Assembly: GCA_016291185.1 (NCBI GenBank)
Contig: JAEFAI010000010.1
Coordinates: 1 to 64,000 of the forward strand
Direction of reading: 5' to 3'
DNA from: Bacteroidales bacterium
Lineage (GTDB): Bacteria; Bacteroidota; Bacteroidia; Bacteroidales; UBA932
DNA length: 64,000 nucleotides
Part shown: piece by piece, positions 1 through 6,445 of the stretch
How positions within the stretch are numbered: position 1 is the first letter of the stretch
How the letters are laid out: each line of letters begins with the position of its first letter
Program-made: the position numbers and the translations under genes
Notes under the pieces: model-generated
The model's input: the letters and a program-made list of their open reading frames with translations, nothing else
Told to the model about the DNA's origin: nothing
The model's database searches: none

Positions 1-2
1 GC

Positions 3-200
3 GAGAAGGGGTACAACTATTCTCCGTCGCAGCGTTCGGACATGGATCTATGCCAAGTCATCGACAGAGAGTATGTCCGGAGTTATGGCAGGATCTCCGT
101 CTATCAGCTGAGCGCCGAACAGCGGCACCGCATCGCAGAAGACCTGGCCCGACGCCTCCACGCTGCCCCTGGCCAGATCCGTCGCTGCCTGGCGCTATAG
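3..200 (+). CDS. C-terminal fragment of an unidentified protein, possibly a Y1-type (REP-associated) transposase
   Basis: An open frame enters from the left edge and ends at the TAG at 198-200, giving about 65 visible residues. The tail has a helix-rich look: LSAEQRHRIAEDL is followed by a short basic end, QIRRCLAL, which resembles the C-terminal helix-turn-helix tail of some Bacteroidales Y1-type transposases. The catalytic HUH part would lie outside the window, so the family cannot be confirmed. It converges on the DUF5056 gene with a 30-nt gap. If it is a REP-associated transposase it would fit the palindromic repeats found elsewhere in the window, but that link is only a guess. Confidence 0.4.
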   Translation, partial: EKGYNYSPSQRSDMDLCQVIDREYVRSYGRISVYQLSAEQRHRIAEDLARRLHAAPGQIRRCLAL

Positions 201-230
201 AACGTGTGGCGTTCTTACCTCATGACGGGT

Positions 231-530
231 TTATTTGAACATAAAGATATCCGCCGGTAGAAAGTCGGGGGGCAGCAAGGATATGGTCAAGGCAGAAATA
301 ACTACTACGGCAACGATGACGCCAACGGCCAGGCGGACAGCCCGCAAGTCCCTCCGAGATACTTCGAGAACAAGGCGGATGCAGTCCTCTTTCTGCCGTT
401 CCGGGTTCATGGCCGCAGGGACAGGAATGGCGTTGATCTGGCGGACAACCTCTTTCAGGAAAGGCCCGCTGTTCTTTACCTCCGGCTTATGCTGCTGGAA
501 GAACTGCTTTATATCTTTATCTTTCACCAT
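231..530 (-). CDS. DUF5056-like single-pass membrane protein, possible anti-sigma factor
   Basis: A 99-residue protein beginning MVKDKDIKQFF. A cytoplasmic-looking N-terminal part of about 65 residues contains a PERQKEDC segment and a basic RRDLRAVRLAV stretch; it is followed by one hydrophobic segment (about residues 66-88) and a short tail. The ATG at 530 is preferred over an in-frame TTG at 539. The gene overlaps the end of the ECF sigma gene by 14 nt, so the two are probably translationally coupled. Small single-TM proteins encoded directly after ECF sigma factors are often anti-sigma factors; that role is inferred from context, not from a recognised motif. Confidence 0.7.
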   Translation of the reverse strand: MVKDKDIKQFFQQHKPEVKNSGPFLKEVVRQINAIPVPAAMNPERQKEDCIRLVLEVSRRDLRAVRLAVGVIVAVVVISALTISLLPPDFLPADIFMFK

Positions 531-1005
531 AGCGTTCAAGGATTTTCTTCAAGTGTTTCCGCGCCCTGTGCAGATGTGACCGCACCGTCACAGAAGGCAT
601 ATCCAGTATATCAGAGATTTCTTTTGTGGAATAGTCCTCCATATAAAAAAGTAGGACGGCTGCTTTCTCCAATGCCGACAACCCATTGATGGCAGCATAC
701 AAGGCACTGCTATCTTTATCACGATCTTCCTCCGAAGGGATCAGGTTTTCTTTTTCAGTAATAGATTCTGTTTCCAGGATTTTCTTTCCTACCTGGTTGC
801 AGAAGCAACTGTAGCCGATTTTGAGGAGCCAGGTGCTGAAGGAGGAGCGTCCCTGGAATGTTCCGTAGTGTAGGTACGCTTTCAGCAAAGTGTCTTGGGC
901 AATGTCATCGGCCATGAAGACATCACCGTGGCACATGCCGAGCAGGAACCTCCTGAGGGGCTCCTGCAAGGTAGAGATTTCGACTATGAATTGCTCTCTG
1001 GTCAT
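517..1005 (-). CDS. ECF-type RNA polymerase sigma factor
   Basis: This 162-residue protein has the two-domain ECF layout. Region 2 lies at about residues 10-75, with the DDIAQDTLLKAY segment and the region 2.3-like SSFSTWLLKIGY. Region 4 lies at about 105-155, with the helix-turn-helix YSTKEISDILDMPSVTVRSHLHRARKHL. The linker is acidic and region 3 is absent, as expected for the group. It should bind core polymerase and direct it to a small regulon. It is the middle gene of a three-gene operon: 6 nt behind the DUF6249-like gene and overlapping the DUF5056-like gene. The signal it responds to cannot be read from the sequence. Confidence 0.93.
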   Translation of the reverse strand: MTREQFIVEISTLQEPLRRFLLGMCHGDVFMADDIAQDTLLKAYLHYGTFQGRSSFSTWLLKIGYSCFCNQVGKKILETESITEKENLIPSEEDRDKDSSALYAAINGLSALEKAAVLLFYMEDYSTKEISDILDMPSVTVRSHLHRARKHLKKILERYGER

Positions 1006-1011
1006 CGGCCT

Positions 1012-1461
1012 TTACGCCGTCTTATTCATCCGTTTCTTTTGATTGAAATAGGATACCAGGTAAGCAATCCCAACACCGAGTACGATGGCTGCCACGGCCA
1101 TCACCAGGGTCACAGCAAACGTAAGGGACATCATCTGACCTGTGTCCCAGCCGCCTTCGTTAGCTTGTACTTGCGCGTACGAACAGAAAAACCCGGCAGC
1201 GATGGCGACGACCAAACCGGCAATGCTGAAGATAATCCCGCAACGAAGGTTGCTCTGAAGGCGTTGCTCTTCGCTTATCGGATTGGTCAAGGACTTGGCC
1301 AGCATCTCGGGATCGACAATACTGCCTTTCTCAATCTCCTTGAGAAGGATTTCCTTTTTCGTTCTGAGAATGTTGCGCTTGTGAAGATAGTAGAAGATCA
1401 CAGGCAGCAGGATAACCGCTGCTAGAATCAGATTGGAAAGAAACCGAAATAGATCGTGCAT
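1012..1461 (-). CDS. DUF6249-like integral membrane protein, first gene of the ECF sigma operon
   Basis: A 149-residue protein with an N-terminal transmembrane segment (about residues 7-25), a charged cytoplasmic stretch with KKEILLKEIEKGSIVDPEML (about 35-54), and two further hydrophobic segments (about 75-95 and 113-137). The KK-E-L-K-IE-G pattern after the first helix is typical of small Bacteroidota membrane proteins annotated DUF6249. It ends 6 nt before the ECF sigma gene and is probably cotranscribed with it. It may be part of the membrane signalling route to the sigma factor, but its molecular function is unknown. An imperfect -7 element (TAACTTTA on the minus strand) is at 1533-1540. 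Confidence 0.7.
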   Translation of the reverse strand: MHDLFRFLSNLILAAVILLPVIFYYLHKRNILRTKKEILLKEIEKGSIVDPEMLAKSLTNPISEEQRLQSNLRCGIIFSIAGLVVAIAAGFFCSYAQVQANEGGWDTGQMMSLTFAVTLVMAVAAIVLGVGIAYLVSYFNQKKRMNKTA

Positions 1462-1636
1462 GGGTAATGTGTTTTAATTGTTTCAACACCTATTAGACCG
1501 GAAGAGAGTCAAAAATGTTGCAGTGCAGAAGATAAAGTTACTCTATTTTTTCCAAAAGCCCATGGGGCTGATGCCGATAAGACCCCGATTAGGTCGAAGA
1601 TGACGGATAATAGTTACCGGGTCCGTTGCTCCTGCA

Positions 1637-1772
1637 GGACAGGTGTCCACAAAAACGGCCTCTGGCGCGTTAAAAGTGGACACCTCCCCCGCAAAACAGC
1701 CGAAAACAGCCCAAAATGCCGACAGGTATCCAGAAAAAACGCGTAGAATGGCGATTTTGTGGACACCTGTCC
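1637..1772. repeat. Cluster of four alternating inverted copies of a GTGTCCAC-type repeat
   Basis: The outer arms form a perfect 18-bp inverted repeat: GGACAGGTGTCCACAAAA at 1637-1654 and its complement at 1755-1772. Two degenerate copies lie between them, one inverted at 1672-1685 (sharing GTGGACACCT) and one direct at 1721-1741 (GACAGGTATCCAG followed by AAAAAACG). The order is therefore forward, reverse, forward, reverse. A decayed 10-bp tandem repeat of the type CAAAACAGCC lies at 1692-1720. No ORF goes with it. Confidence 0.85.
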
Positions 1773-1893
1773 GAAGAATACACCGCGCCCGCCGATGCGG
1801 GGGCTGTGCGGGGGGCTGAGCACGTTTGCCCGTGCGGTCGGGGGTCGTGCGAGGGGTGCGTGGGGTCGGTGAATGATGTTTGGAGATAAGGCT

Positions 1894-1943
1894 CGGAGCC
1901 TCGCGACGCAGGGGGTTCCGGGTGGAACGCCCCCCGGTCATAG
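1894..1943. repeat. Intergenic palindromic element, copy 1 (second copy at 44120)
   Basis: A stretch of about 50 nt with the pattern CGGAGC, GCGAC, AGGGGGT, CCGGG, GGA, a C-run and then GTCATAG. The same blocks in the same order and spacing occur at 44120-44168. The G5 and C5 blocks can pair, so the core is an imperfect hairpin. It lies just beyond the ackA-pta terminator. Confidence 0.75.
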
Positions 1944-1944
1944 A

Positions 1945-1976
1945 AAAATCCCCGGCAAGGATTTGCCGGGGATTTT
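1945..1976 (-). terminator. Rho-independent terminator of ackA-pta
   Basis: AAAATCCCCGGCAA at 1945-1958 pairs perfectly with 1963-1976 around a 4-nt loop. Read on the minus strand, the G/C stem ends in a U-rich run. It begins 21 nt beyond the pta stop codon. Confidence 0.9.
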
Positions 1977-1981
1977 CATAG

Positions 1982-2014
1982 GCAATGGATGCAAAACTAT
2001 TTTGCATCCATTGC
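1982..2014 (-). repeat. Perfect 15-bp hairpin whose 3-nt loop is the pta stop codon
   Basis: GCAATGGATGCAAAA (1982-1996) and its exact complement (2000-2014) flank CTA, which on the minus strand is the TAG stop of pta (1997-1999). The right arm encodes the last codons of Pta (…QAMDAK). This hairpin is separate from, and just upstream of, the terminator at 1945-1976. Confidence 0.9.
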
Positions 2015-3004
2015 CTGGCAGGCGGTGATGGCGATCATCTTATAGACGTCGTCCACCGAGCAGCCGCGGCTGAGGTCGTTGACCGGCCGGGCGATACCCT
2101 GCAGGATGGGGCCAATGGCGTCGGCGTTGCCGAGGCGCTGAATCAGCTTGTAAGCGATGTTGCCGACCTCGAGGTTCGGGAAGACAAGGACGTTGGCGTT
2201 GCCGGCGATGTCGGAGCCGGGGGCCTTCTTCTTGCCCACGGACGGGACCAGGGCGGCGTCGGCCTGCAGTTCGCCATCGACCTTGAGGGTCGGGTCGAGT
2301 TCTTTCGCAAGGGCAGTCGCTTCTACGACCTTGTCCACCACTTCGTGCTTGGCAGAGCCCTTCGTGGAGAAGGACAGCATCGCCACGCGCGGATCGGCGA
2401 AACCGGCCACGCTCTTGGCAGTCTGGGCCGTGCAGACGGCAATCTGCGCCAGCTGCTGGGCGTCCGGAGCCGGAGTTACGGCCACGTCACCGACGACCAA
2501 CACACCGTTCTCGCCGTACTGCGGGGTCTGGGTGATCATCAGCATGGCGCCGCTCACGCAGGTGATGCCGGGGGCGCACTTGATGATCTGCAGGGCCGGG
2601 CGGAGGGTCTCGCCGGTGGTGGAGAGGGCACCGCTGATCTGTCCGTCGGCGTCGCCGCTCTTGATGATGAGGCAGCCGAAGTACAGCGGATCGAGCACCG
2701 TCTTGCGGGCCAGCTCGAGGGTCATACCCTTCTTCTGGCGCAGCTCAAAGAGAAGCTGGGCGTACTGCTCGGTCTTCTCGCTGGTTTCAGGATCGATGAT
2801 GGTGGCCTGGGCAATGTGCTTCAGGCCCAGCTCGGCAGCATAAGCGAGAACTTTCTCGCGGTTACCGATGAGAATGATATCGGCGAGGCCGTCGGAGATG
2901 GCGCGGTCGGCCGCCGTGATGGTACGCTCCTCGAAGGATTCCGGGAGCACGATGCGCTGCTTGTTGGACTGGGCACGCGCAATGATCTGGTCAATGAGAG
3001 ACAT
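1997..3004 (-). CDS. pta: Phosphate acetyltransferase
   Basis: This cytoplasmic enzyme converts acetyl-CoA and phosphate to acetyl phosphate and CoA. The 335-residue protein is the short form made of the PTA_PTB catalytic domain only. It starts MSLIDQIIARAQ, has the early RIVLPES(F)EERT motif, and its second half contains SFSTKGSAKHE, DGELQADAALVP and NVLVFPNLEVGNIAYKL, all typical of Pta. It lies 6 nt behind ackA in a two-gene operon, so acetyl-CoA can be taken to acetate plus ATP. A terminator follows at 1945-1976. The last codons form half of a perfect hairpin around the stop codon. Confidence 0.96.
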   Translation of the reverse strand: MSLIDQIIARAQSNKQRIVLPESFEERTITAADRAISDGLADIILIGNREKVLAYAAELGLKHIAQATIIDPETSEKTEQYAQLLFELRQKKGMTLELARKTVLDPLYFGCLIIKSGDADGQISGALSTTGETLRPALQIIKCAPGITCVSGAMLMITQTPQYGENGVLVVGDVAVTPAPDAQQLAQIAVCTAQTAKSVAGFADPRVAMLSFSTKGSAKHEVVDKVVEATALAKELDPTLKVDGELQADAALVPSVGKKKAPGSDIAGNANVLVFPNLEVGNIAYKLIQRLGNADAIGPILQGIARPVNDLSRGCSVDDVYKMIAITACQAMDAK

Positions 3005-3010
3005 ATGCCG

Positions 3011-4228
3011 TTAGTTTTCGAGTTCGGTGACAATGTGCATGGTGTCGCGGGCGATCACCAGCTCCTCGTTGGTCGGGATGAGGGCCACCTTGACGGTGGA
3101 ATCCGGCAAGGAGATGATGGTCTCGGCACTGCGGGCGCCGTCGTTGGCGTCGATGTCGATCTTGACACCCATGTAGGAGAGGTTCTCGCAGATGTGGCGG
3201 CGCAGACGCGGGTTGTTCTCGCCGATGCCGGCCGTGAAAACGATGAGGTCCACACCGTTCATCTCAGCGATATAGGCGCCGACATTCTTGATGGTATCGT
3301 AGGTCAGCTTCTTGAGCACGATCTTGGCGCGGGCGTCGCCGGCCTTGGCCGCAGCGTCCATGTCGCGCAGGTCGGAGCTCTTGCCGGACAGGCCGAGGAA
3401 GCCGCTCTTCTTGTTCATGATGGTCGTCATCTCGTCAGGCGTCAGGCCTTCCTTCTTCATGATGTAGGGGACGATGTTGGCGTCGATGTTGCCGCAGCGC
3501 GTACCCATGATCATACCCTCGAGCGGGGTGAAGCCCATGGAGGTATCCACCACCTTGCCGTCCTTGATGGCGGTCACGGAGCTGCCGTTGCCGAGGTGGC
3601 AGGTGATGATCTTGGAATGGGCGAGATCCAGGCCGGCGAGCTTGGCGCCGCGCTGGGAGACATATTGGTGGGAGGTGCCGTGGGCGCCGTAACGACGGAC
3701 GCGGTACTTCTCGTAGTATTCATAAGGAAGGGCGTACATATAGGCGTACGGCTCCATCGTCTGGTGGAAAGCGGTGTCGAAGGTCACGACCTGCGGCACA
3801 TCCGGCAGCACGTGCGAGACGGCCTCGATGCCGAGCAGGTGGGCCGGGTTGTGGAGCGGGGCGAAGTCGCAGCAGATCTCGATCTTCTTCAGCACGTCCT
3901 CGCTGACGAGGGTGCTCCCGGAGAAGAAATCGGCGCCCTGCACGATGCGGTGGCCGACAGCTTCGATGTCGTCGAAGCTGGAGAGCACGCCGTGCTCGGG
4001 ATCCACCAGGGCATCGAGCACAAGCTTCATGCCGACTTTGTGGTCCGGAATGGACTGGGTTACGGTGTAGGGTTCCTTGCCGGTAGGTTTATGGGTAAGG
4101 CAGCCGTCAGGCAGACCGATCTTCTCAACCAGGCCTTTGGCCAGCAGATCATAGACATCGTCATTCTTCATGTCCAGCAACTGGTACTTGACCGAAGAGC
4201 TGCCGCAATTGATAACCAAAATAATCAT
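3011..4228 (-). CDS. ackA: Acetate kinase
   Basis: This enzyme makes acetate and ATP from acetyl phosphate and ADP, the energy-yielding step of fermentation. The 405-residue protein starts at the ATG at 4228 (MIILVINCGSSSVKYQLL), because the family always begins at this first strand; the open frame extends 79 residues upstream without similarity. Visible motifs include RRYGAHGTSHQYVS, HLGNGSSVTAI, a central SGFLGLSGKSSD segment and the adenosine-binding FTAGIGENNP. It is the first gene of ackA-pta, with a TAATTTTG promoter element at 4255-4262 leaving a leader of about 26 nt. Confidence 0.97.
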   Translation of the reverse strand: MIILVINCGSSSVKYQLLDMKNDDVYDLLAKGLVEKIGLPDGCLTHKPTGKEPYTVTQSIPDHKVGMKLVLDALVDPEHGVLSSFDDIEAVGHRIVQGADFFSGSTLVSEDVLKKIEICCDFAPLHNPAHLLGIEAVSHVLPDVPQVVTFDTAFHQTMEPYAYMYALPYEYYEKYRVRRYGAHGTSHQYVSQRGAKLAGLDLAHSKIITCHLGNGSSVTAIKDGKVVDTSMGFTPLEGMIMGTRCGNIDANIVPYIMKKEGLTPDEMTTIMNKKSGFLGLSGKSSDLRDMDAAAKAGDARAKIVLKKLTYDTIKNVGAYIAEMNGVDLIVFTAGIGENNPRLRRHICENLSYMGVKIDIDANDGARSAETIISLPDSTVKVALIPTNEELVIARDTMHIVTELEN

Positions 4229-4254
4229 ACTGAAAGTTTCTTTTCTTTGCAGCG

Positions 4255-4262
4255 CAAAATTA
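4255..4262 (-). promoter_or_regulatory. TAATTTTG -7 promoter element of ackA-pta
   Basis: An exact match to the Bacteroidota TAnnTTTG element on the minus strand, ending 26 nt before the ackA ATG. An A/G-rich stretch lies between it and the start. Confidence 0.7.
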
Positions 4263-4298
4263 CGAAATATTGCGTATTTTGGCAAAAATTCGATTGAA

Positions 4299-5369
4299 AT
4301 GGTCGTGCGGAGAGACATGGTGGCGGTTTCAATCCCATTTTCAGCAGGAGTGGCCCTGGCGGCATTCGTGTCGCCCGGGGGAGATATGCTTTTTCTGACC
4401 GCCGCGGGCAGCCTCCTCGCGGCAGCCGTCCTGCTCCCGCTCGCCTGCGGCAGAGGGCCGCGCATGCCGGTTTTCCTGCTGCTCTTCTGGGTGCTCGGCG
4501 TCTTCTGTTACTGCTCCTCCGTCCTCGCTCCACCGCTCCGGACAGGCCCCTGGCCCCCTGCGGAGCACGCGCTCGGCCGACTGCTGGGCGCCATCGACGC
4601 GGCCGGGTTCTCCCACGGGAGCACGACCGCACTGCTGAAGGCCCTGCTGACGGGGCAGCGGGACGGGCTCGACCGGGCCACCGTTGCCACCTTCCGCGCC
4701 GCCGGCGCGTCCCACATCCTCGCCCTGTCCGGGCTGCACCTGGGCATGCTCTACGGCACTCTGCATCTGCTGCTTCGCTGGCTGGGCCGCAGCCGCCCGG
4801 CCGTGTTGCTGCGAAGCCTGTTGCAGGTGGGCATCGCGGCGGGCTACGTGGCCATGACGGGGGCCTCGCCATCACTCGTCCGCGCGTTCCTTTTCATCCT
4901 GCTCAACGAGCTCGCCCGCCTGCTGCCGGGACGCCGCCGCAACCCCCTGAACCTCTTCTGCACGGCCCTGACTCTCCAACTGGCGCTCTCGCCCGGCGTC
5001 ATCACGAGCCTGGGCTTCCAGCTCTCCTACCTCGCGATGCTCGGCATCGTGCTGGTCTTCCCGCGGCTTGACGCCTGGTACCCCCAGGGGCTGCGCTTCG
5101 ACCCGATGCGACGCATCTGGAGCGGCGTTGCGCTCACCCTTTCCTGCCAGCTGTTCACAGCGCCGCTGGTGTGGCTGCGCTTCCGGCAATTCCCGAAATA
5201 CTTCCTGCTCACCAACCTCGGTGCGCTGCCCCTGACGGAAGCCTTCATCTGCTGCTCCCTACTTGTGCTGGCAGCCGGGCGGCACTGCCCGGAGGCAATA
5301 AAAAATCTGGCCGATGCGCTCGGCCAGATTCTATTGCATTTTCTGGAAACGGTAGCGTCTATTCCTTGA
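4299..5369 (+). CDS. Short ComEC/Rec2-type competence membrane protein
   Basis: A polytopic inner-membrane protein of about 356 residues. Residues about 100-340 match the ComEC 'Competence' domain: FRAAGASHILALSGLHLGML is the family's signature, followed by GYVAMTGASPSLVRAFLF and several hydrophobic helices. ComEC proteins form the channel that takes single-stranded DNA across the inner membrane. This one is much shorter than the usual 650-700 residues: the C-terminal metallo-beta-lactamase domain is missing and the N-terminal region is brief. ATG 4299 is chosen over in-frame ATG 4317, and the longer frame from 4170 would overlap ackA. Its last 11 nt overlap the convergent FISUMP gene, and its 3' end carries that gene's terminator. 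dprA is also in the window. Confidence 0.85.
   Translation: MVVRRDMVAVSIPFSAGVALAAFVSPGGDMLFLTAAGSLLAAAVLLPLACGRGPRMPVFLLLFWVLGVFCYCSSVLAPPLRTGPWPPAEHALGRLLGAIDAAGFSHGSTTALLKALLTGQRDGLDRATVATFRAAGASHILALSGLHLGMLYGTLHLLLRWLGRSRPAVLLRSLLQVGIAAGYVAMTGASPSLVRAFLFILLNELARLLPGRRRNPLNLFCTALTLQLALSPGVITSLGFQLSYLAMLGIVLVFPRLDAWYPQGLRFDPMRRIWSGVALTLSCQLFTAPLVWLRFRQFPKYFLLTNLGALPLTEAFICCSLLVLAAGRHCPEAIKNLADALGQILLHFLETVASIP
5304..5330 (-). terminator. Terminator of the FISUMP gene, inside the end of the ComEC gene
   Basis: AATCTGGCCGA (5304-5314) pairs perfectly with 5320-5330. On the minus strand the stem is followed by TTTTTT (complement of 5300-5305). It ends transcription of the minus-strand lipoprotein gene while lying within the last codons of the plus-strand ComEC gene. 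Confidence 0.8.
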
Positions 5370-6363
5370 CACAGCGCACCGAAGCGACGAATTCCGTCTT
5401 CGACATGCTGCCGCGATAGACGATGTCCTTTTTCTGATAGATGTAGCGGCAGACGCCCATGCCCCCCTCTTCGTCGGAGGTCCAGAACACGGCGTACCCA
5501 TACATCCCCTGGAAGTTGAACTTTCGGTCGGACCCGGTGCCGTAACCGACAGGCATCGCGGAGAAGTGCGCCTCGTCGGTAATTTTGACCTCACGCCAGT
5601 ATTCCCACATTTTGGTGTCGTTAAAATAGAGGTCGGCCATCATCTTGCCGGCCAGGCCGGGAATGTCGGAAGCCGCCTGGGCATTCGCCTGAAGGGCCGT
5701 AAATTCGGCATCGGCCGGCAAACGCCAACCCGCAGGGCAGGCCGTCTGCGCTTCCTCCCAGGTGTAGTAACGTCCGAAGACATCCGTCATGACCTCGCAA
5801 GCGGAGAACGGAACGCCGGCCCCGGCCCAGGCCAGGTTCTGGCGCATCCAATTCTTATTCCCGATGACGGAGTAGTAATAGTCTTTGCCGTCGCGGGCAT
5901 CCTGGAAGGAGAGAGATCCATCCGTGTCGAACCCGGTGATGGAACCGTTTCCGGAAAGGCCGGGCTGGACCACGGTCGTGGTGTAGTAGGTTGAGAACCC
6001 CGAATACTGGGAATTCTTCCCCATGAATCCACCCAGCGTGAGCTTCGCCGAACCGATCTTGTCCGGAGCCGTGTAGGTGTAATAATGTTTGACGATATCG
6101 CCGTCGGCCGTGACCAGCGTGTCCGCGATCTCGGTCTCCGCATCGTAGAAATAGTACCCGATCGGCTCGCCGTCCGGGCAAATCAGCGTCATCAGGGAAT
6201 CTATCATAAACTCCTTGCTTTCGCCTTCGCCCATATATTCGGGCAGCGTCAGGGAGAGATAGCCTTCCAGCGTTTTTTTAGTTGTATCCTCTTTCTTGCA
6301 ACCCGGCACGACCGCCAGCGTGGCGACCAACATGGCCGGGAGCAGGATTCTGTTCAGCTTCAT
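5359..6363 (-). CDS. FISUMP-domain lipoprotein (Fibrobacter succinogenes major paralogous domain)
   Basis: A 334-residue surface or periplasmic lipoprotein. The N-terminus is a lipoprotein signal (MKLNRILLPAML…VVPGC) with the lipidated Cys at about residue 22, followed by KKEDTTKK. Residues about 155-333 are a FISUMP domain: the opening DARDGKDYYYSVIGNKNWMRQNL, then GRYYTWEEAQTACPAGWRLPADAEF, and the closing ASVRCVKE. The segment before it (about 30-150) may be an immunoglobulin-like domain. Binding partners of this family are unknown. It is a single gene with its own terminator; upstream is a divergent ApbE gene. The last 11 nt overlap comEC. Confidence 0.9.
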   Translation of the reverse strand: MKLNRILLPAMLVATLAVVPGCKKEDTTKKTLEGYLSLTLPEYMGEGESKEFMIDSLMTLICPDGEPIGYYFYDAETEIADTLVTADGDIVKHYYTYTAPDKIGSAKLTLGGFMGKNSQYSGFSTYYTTTVVQPGLSGNGSITGFDTDGSLSFQDARDGKDYYYSVIGNKNWMRQNLAWAGAGVPFSACEVMTDVFGRYYTWEEAQTACPAGWRLPADAEFTALQANAQAASDIPGLAGKMMADLYFNDTKMWEYWREVKITDEAHFSAMPVGYGTGSDRKFNFQGMYGYAVFWTSDEEGGMGVCRYIYQKKDIVYRGSMSKTEFVASVRCVKE

Positions 6364-6416
6364 ACTTATCTGTACTTACAATTTGCAAATATGCGCAAAA
6401 ATGCGCGAAAAACCGC

Positions 6417-6424
6417 TAACTTTG
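6417..6424 (+). promoter_or_regulatory. TAACTTTG -7 promoter element of apbE
   Basis: An exact TAnnTTTG match 21 nt before the ATG of the ApbE gene, in the region between it and the divergent FISUMP gene. Confidence 0.65.
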
Positions 6425-6445
6425 TGCAAATACTTTGCCGAAGAG

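Larger units (their letters stand above)
1462..1996. other. 535-nt intergenic stretch rich in inverted repeats; no credible gene
   Basis: No convincing coding sequence is present. The open minus-strand frame that covers it has a biased, repeat-derived composition and no family signature. From left to right it holds a possible minus-strand promoter for the DUF6249 gene (1533-1540), a cluster of alternating inverted GTGTCCAC-type repeats (1637-1772), a G/C-rich stretch (1780-1890), a 50-nt element that recurs at 44120 (1894-1943), and the ackA-pta terminator (1945-1976). Confidence 0.8.

Noticed and set aside
50..238. A 62-codon plus-strand frame at the left edge
   Set aside because: It is out of phase with the better-supported fragment ending at 200 and is dominated by Arg and Pro.
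1543..2007. A 154-codon minus-strand frame in the gap after pta
   Set aside because: It runs through the inverted repeats and the terminator, has an Arg/Pro-rich repeat-derived composition and resembles no family.
1985..4297. A 770-codon plus-strand open frame opposite ackA-pta
   Set aside because: It is the antisense of two certain genes. GC-rich codon bias leaves long open antisense frames here; similar shadows occur at 12998-15025, 14800-17133, 28169-30391, 47269-49689, 56999-59080 and 61081-63378, all opposite well-supported genes.
4170..4298. An N-terminal extension of the ComEC frame
   Set aside because: It lies within the ackA start and its promoter region and shows no membrane-protein character.
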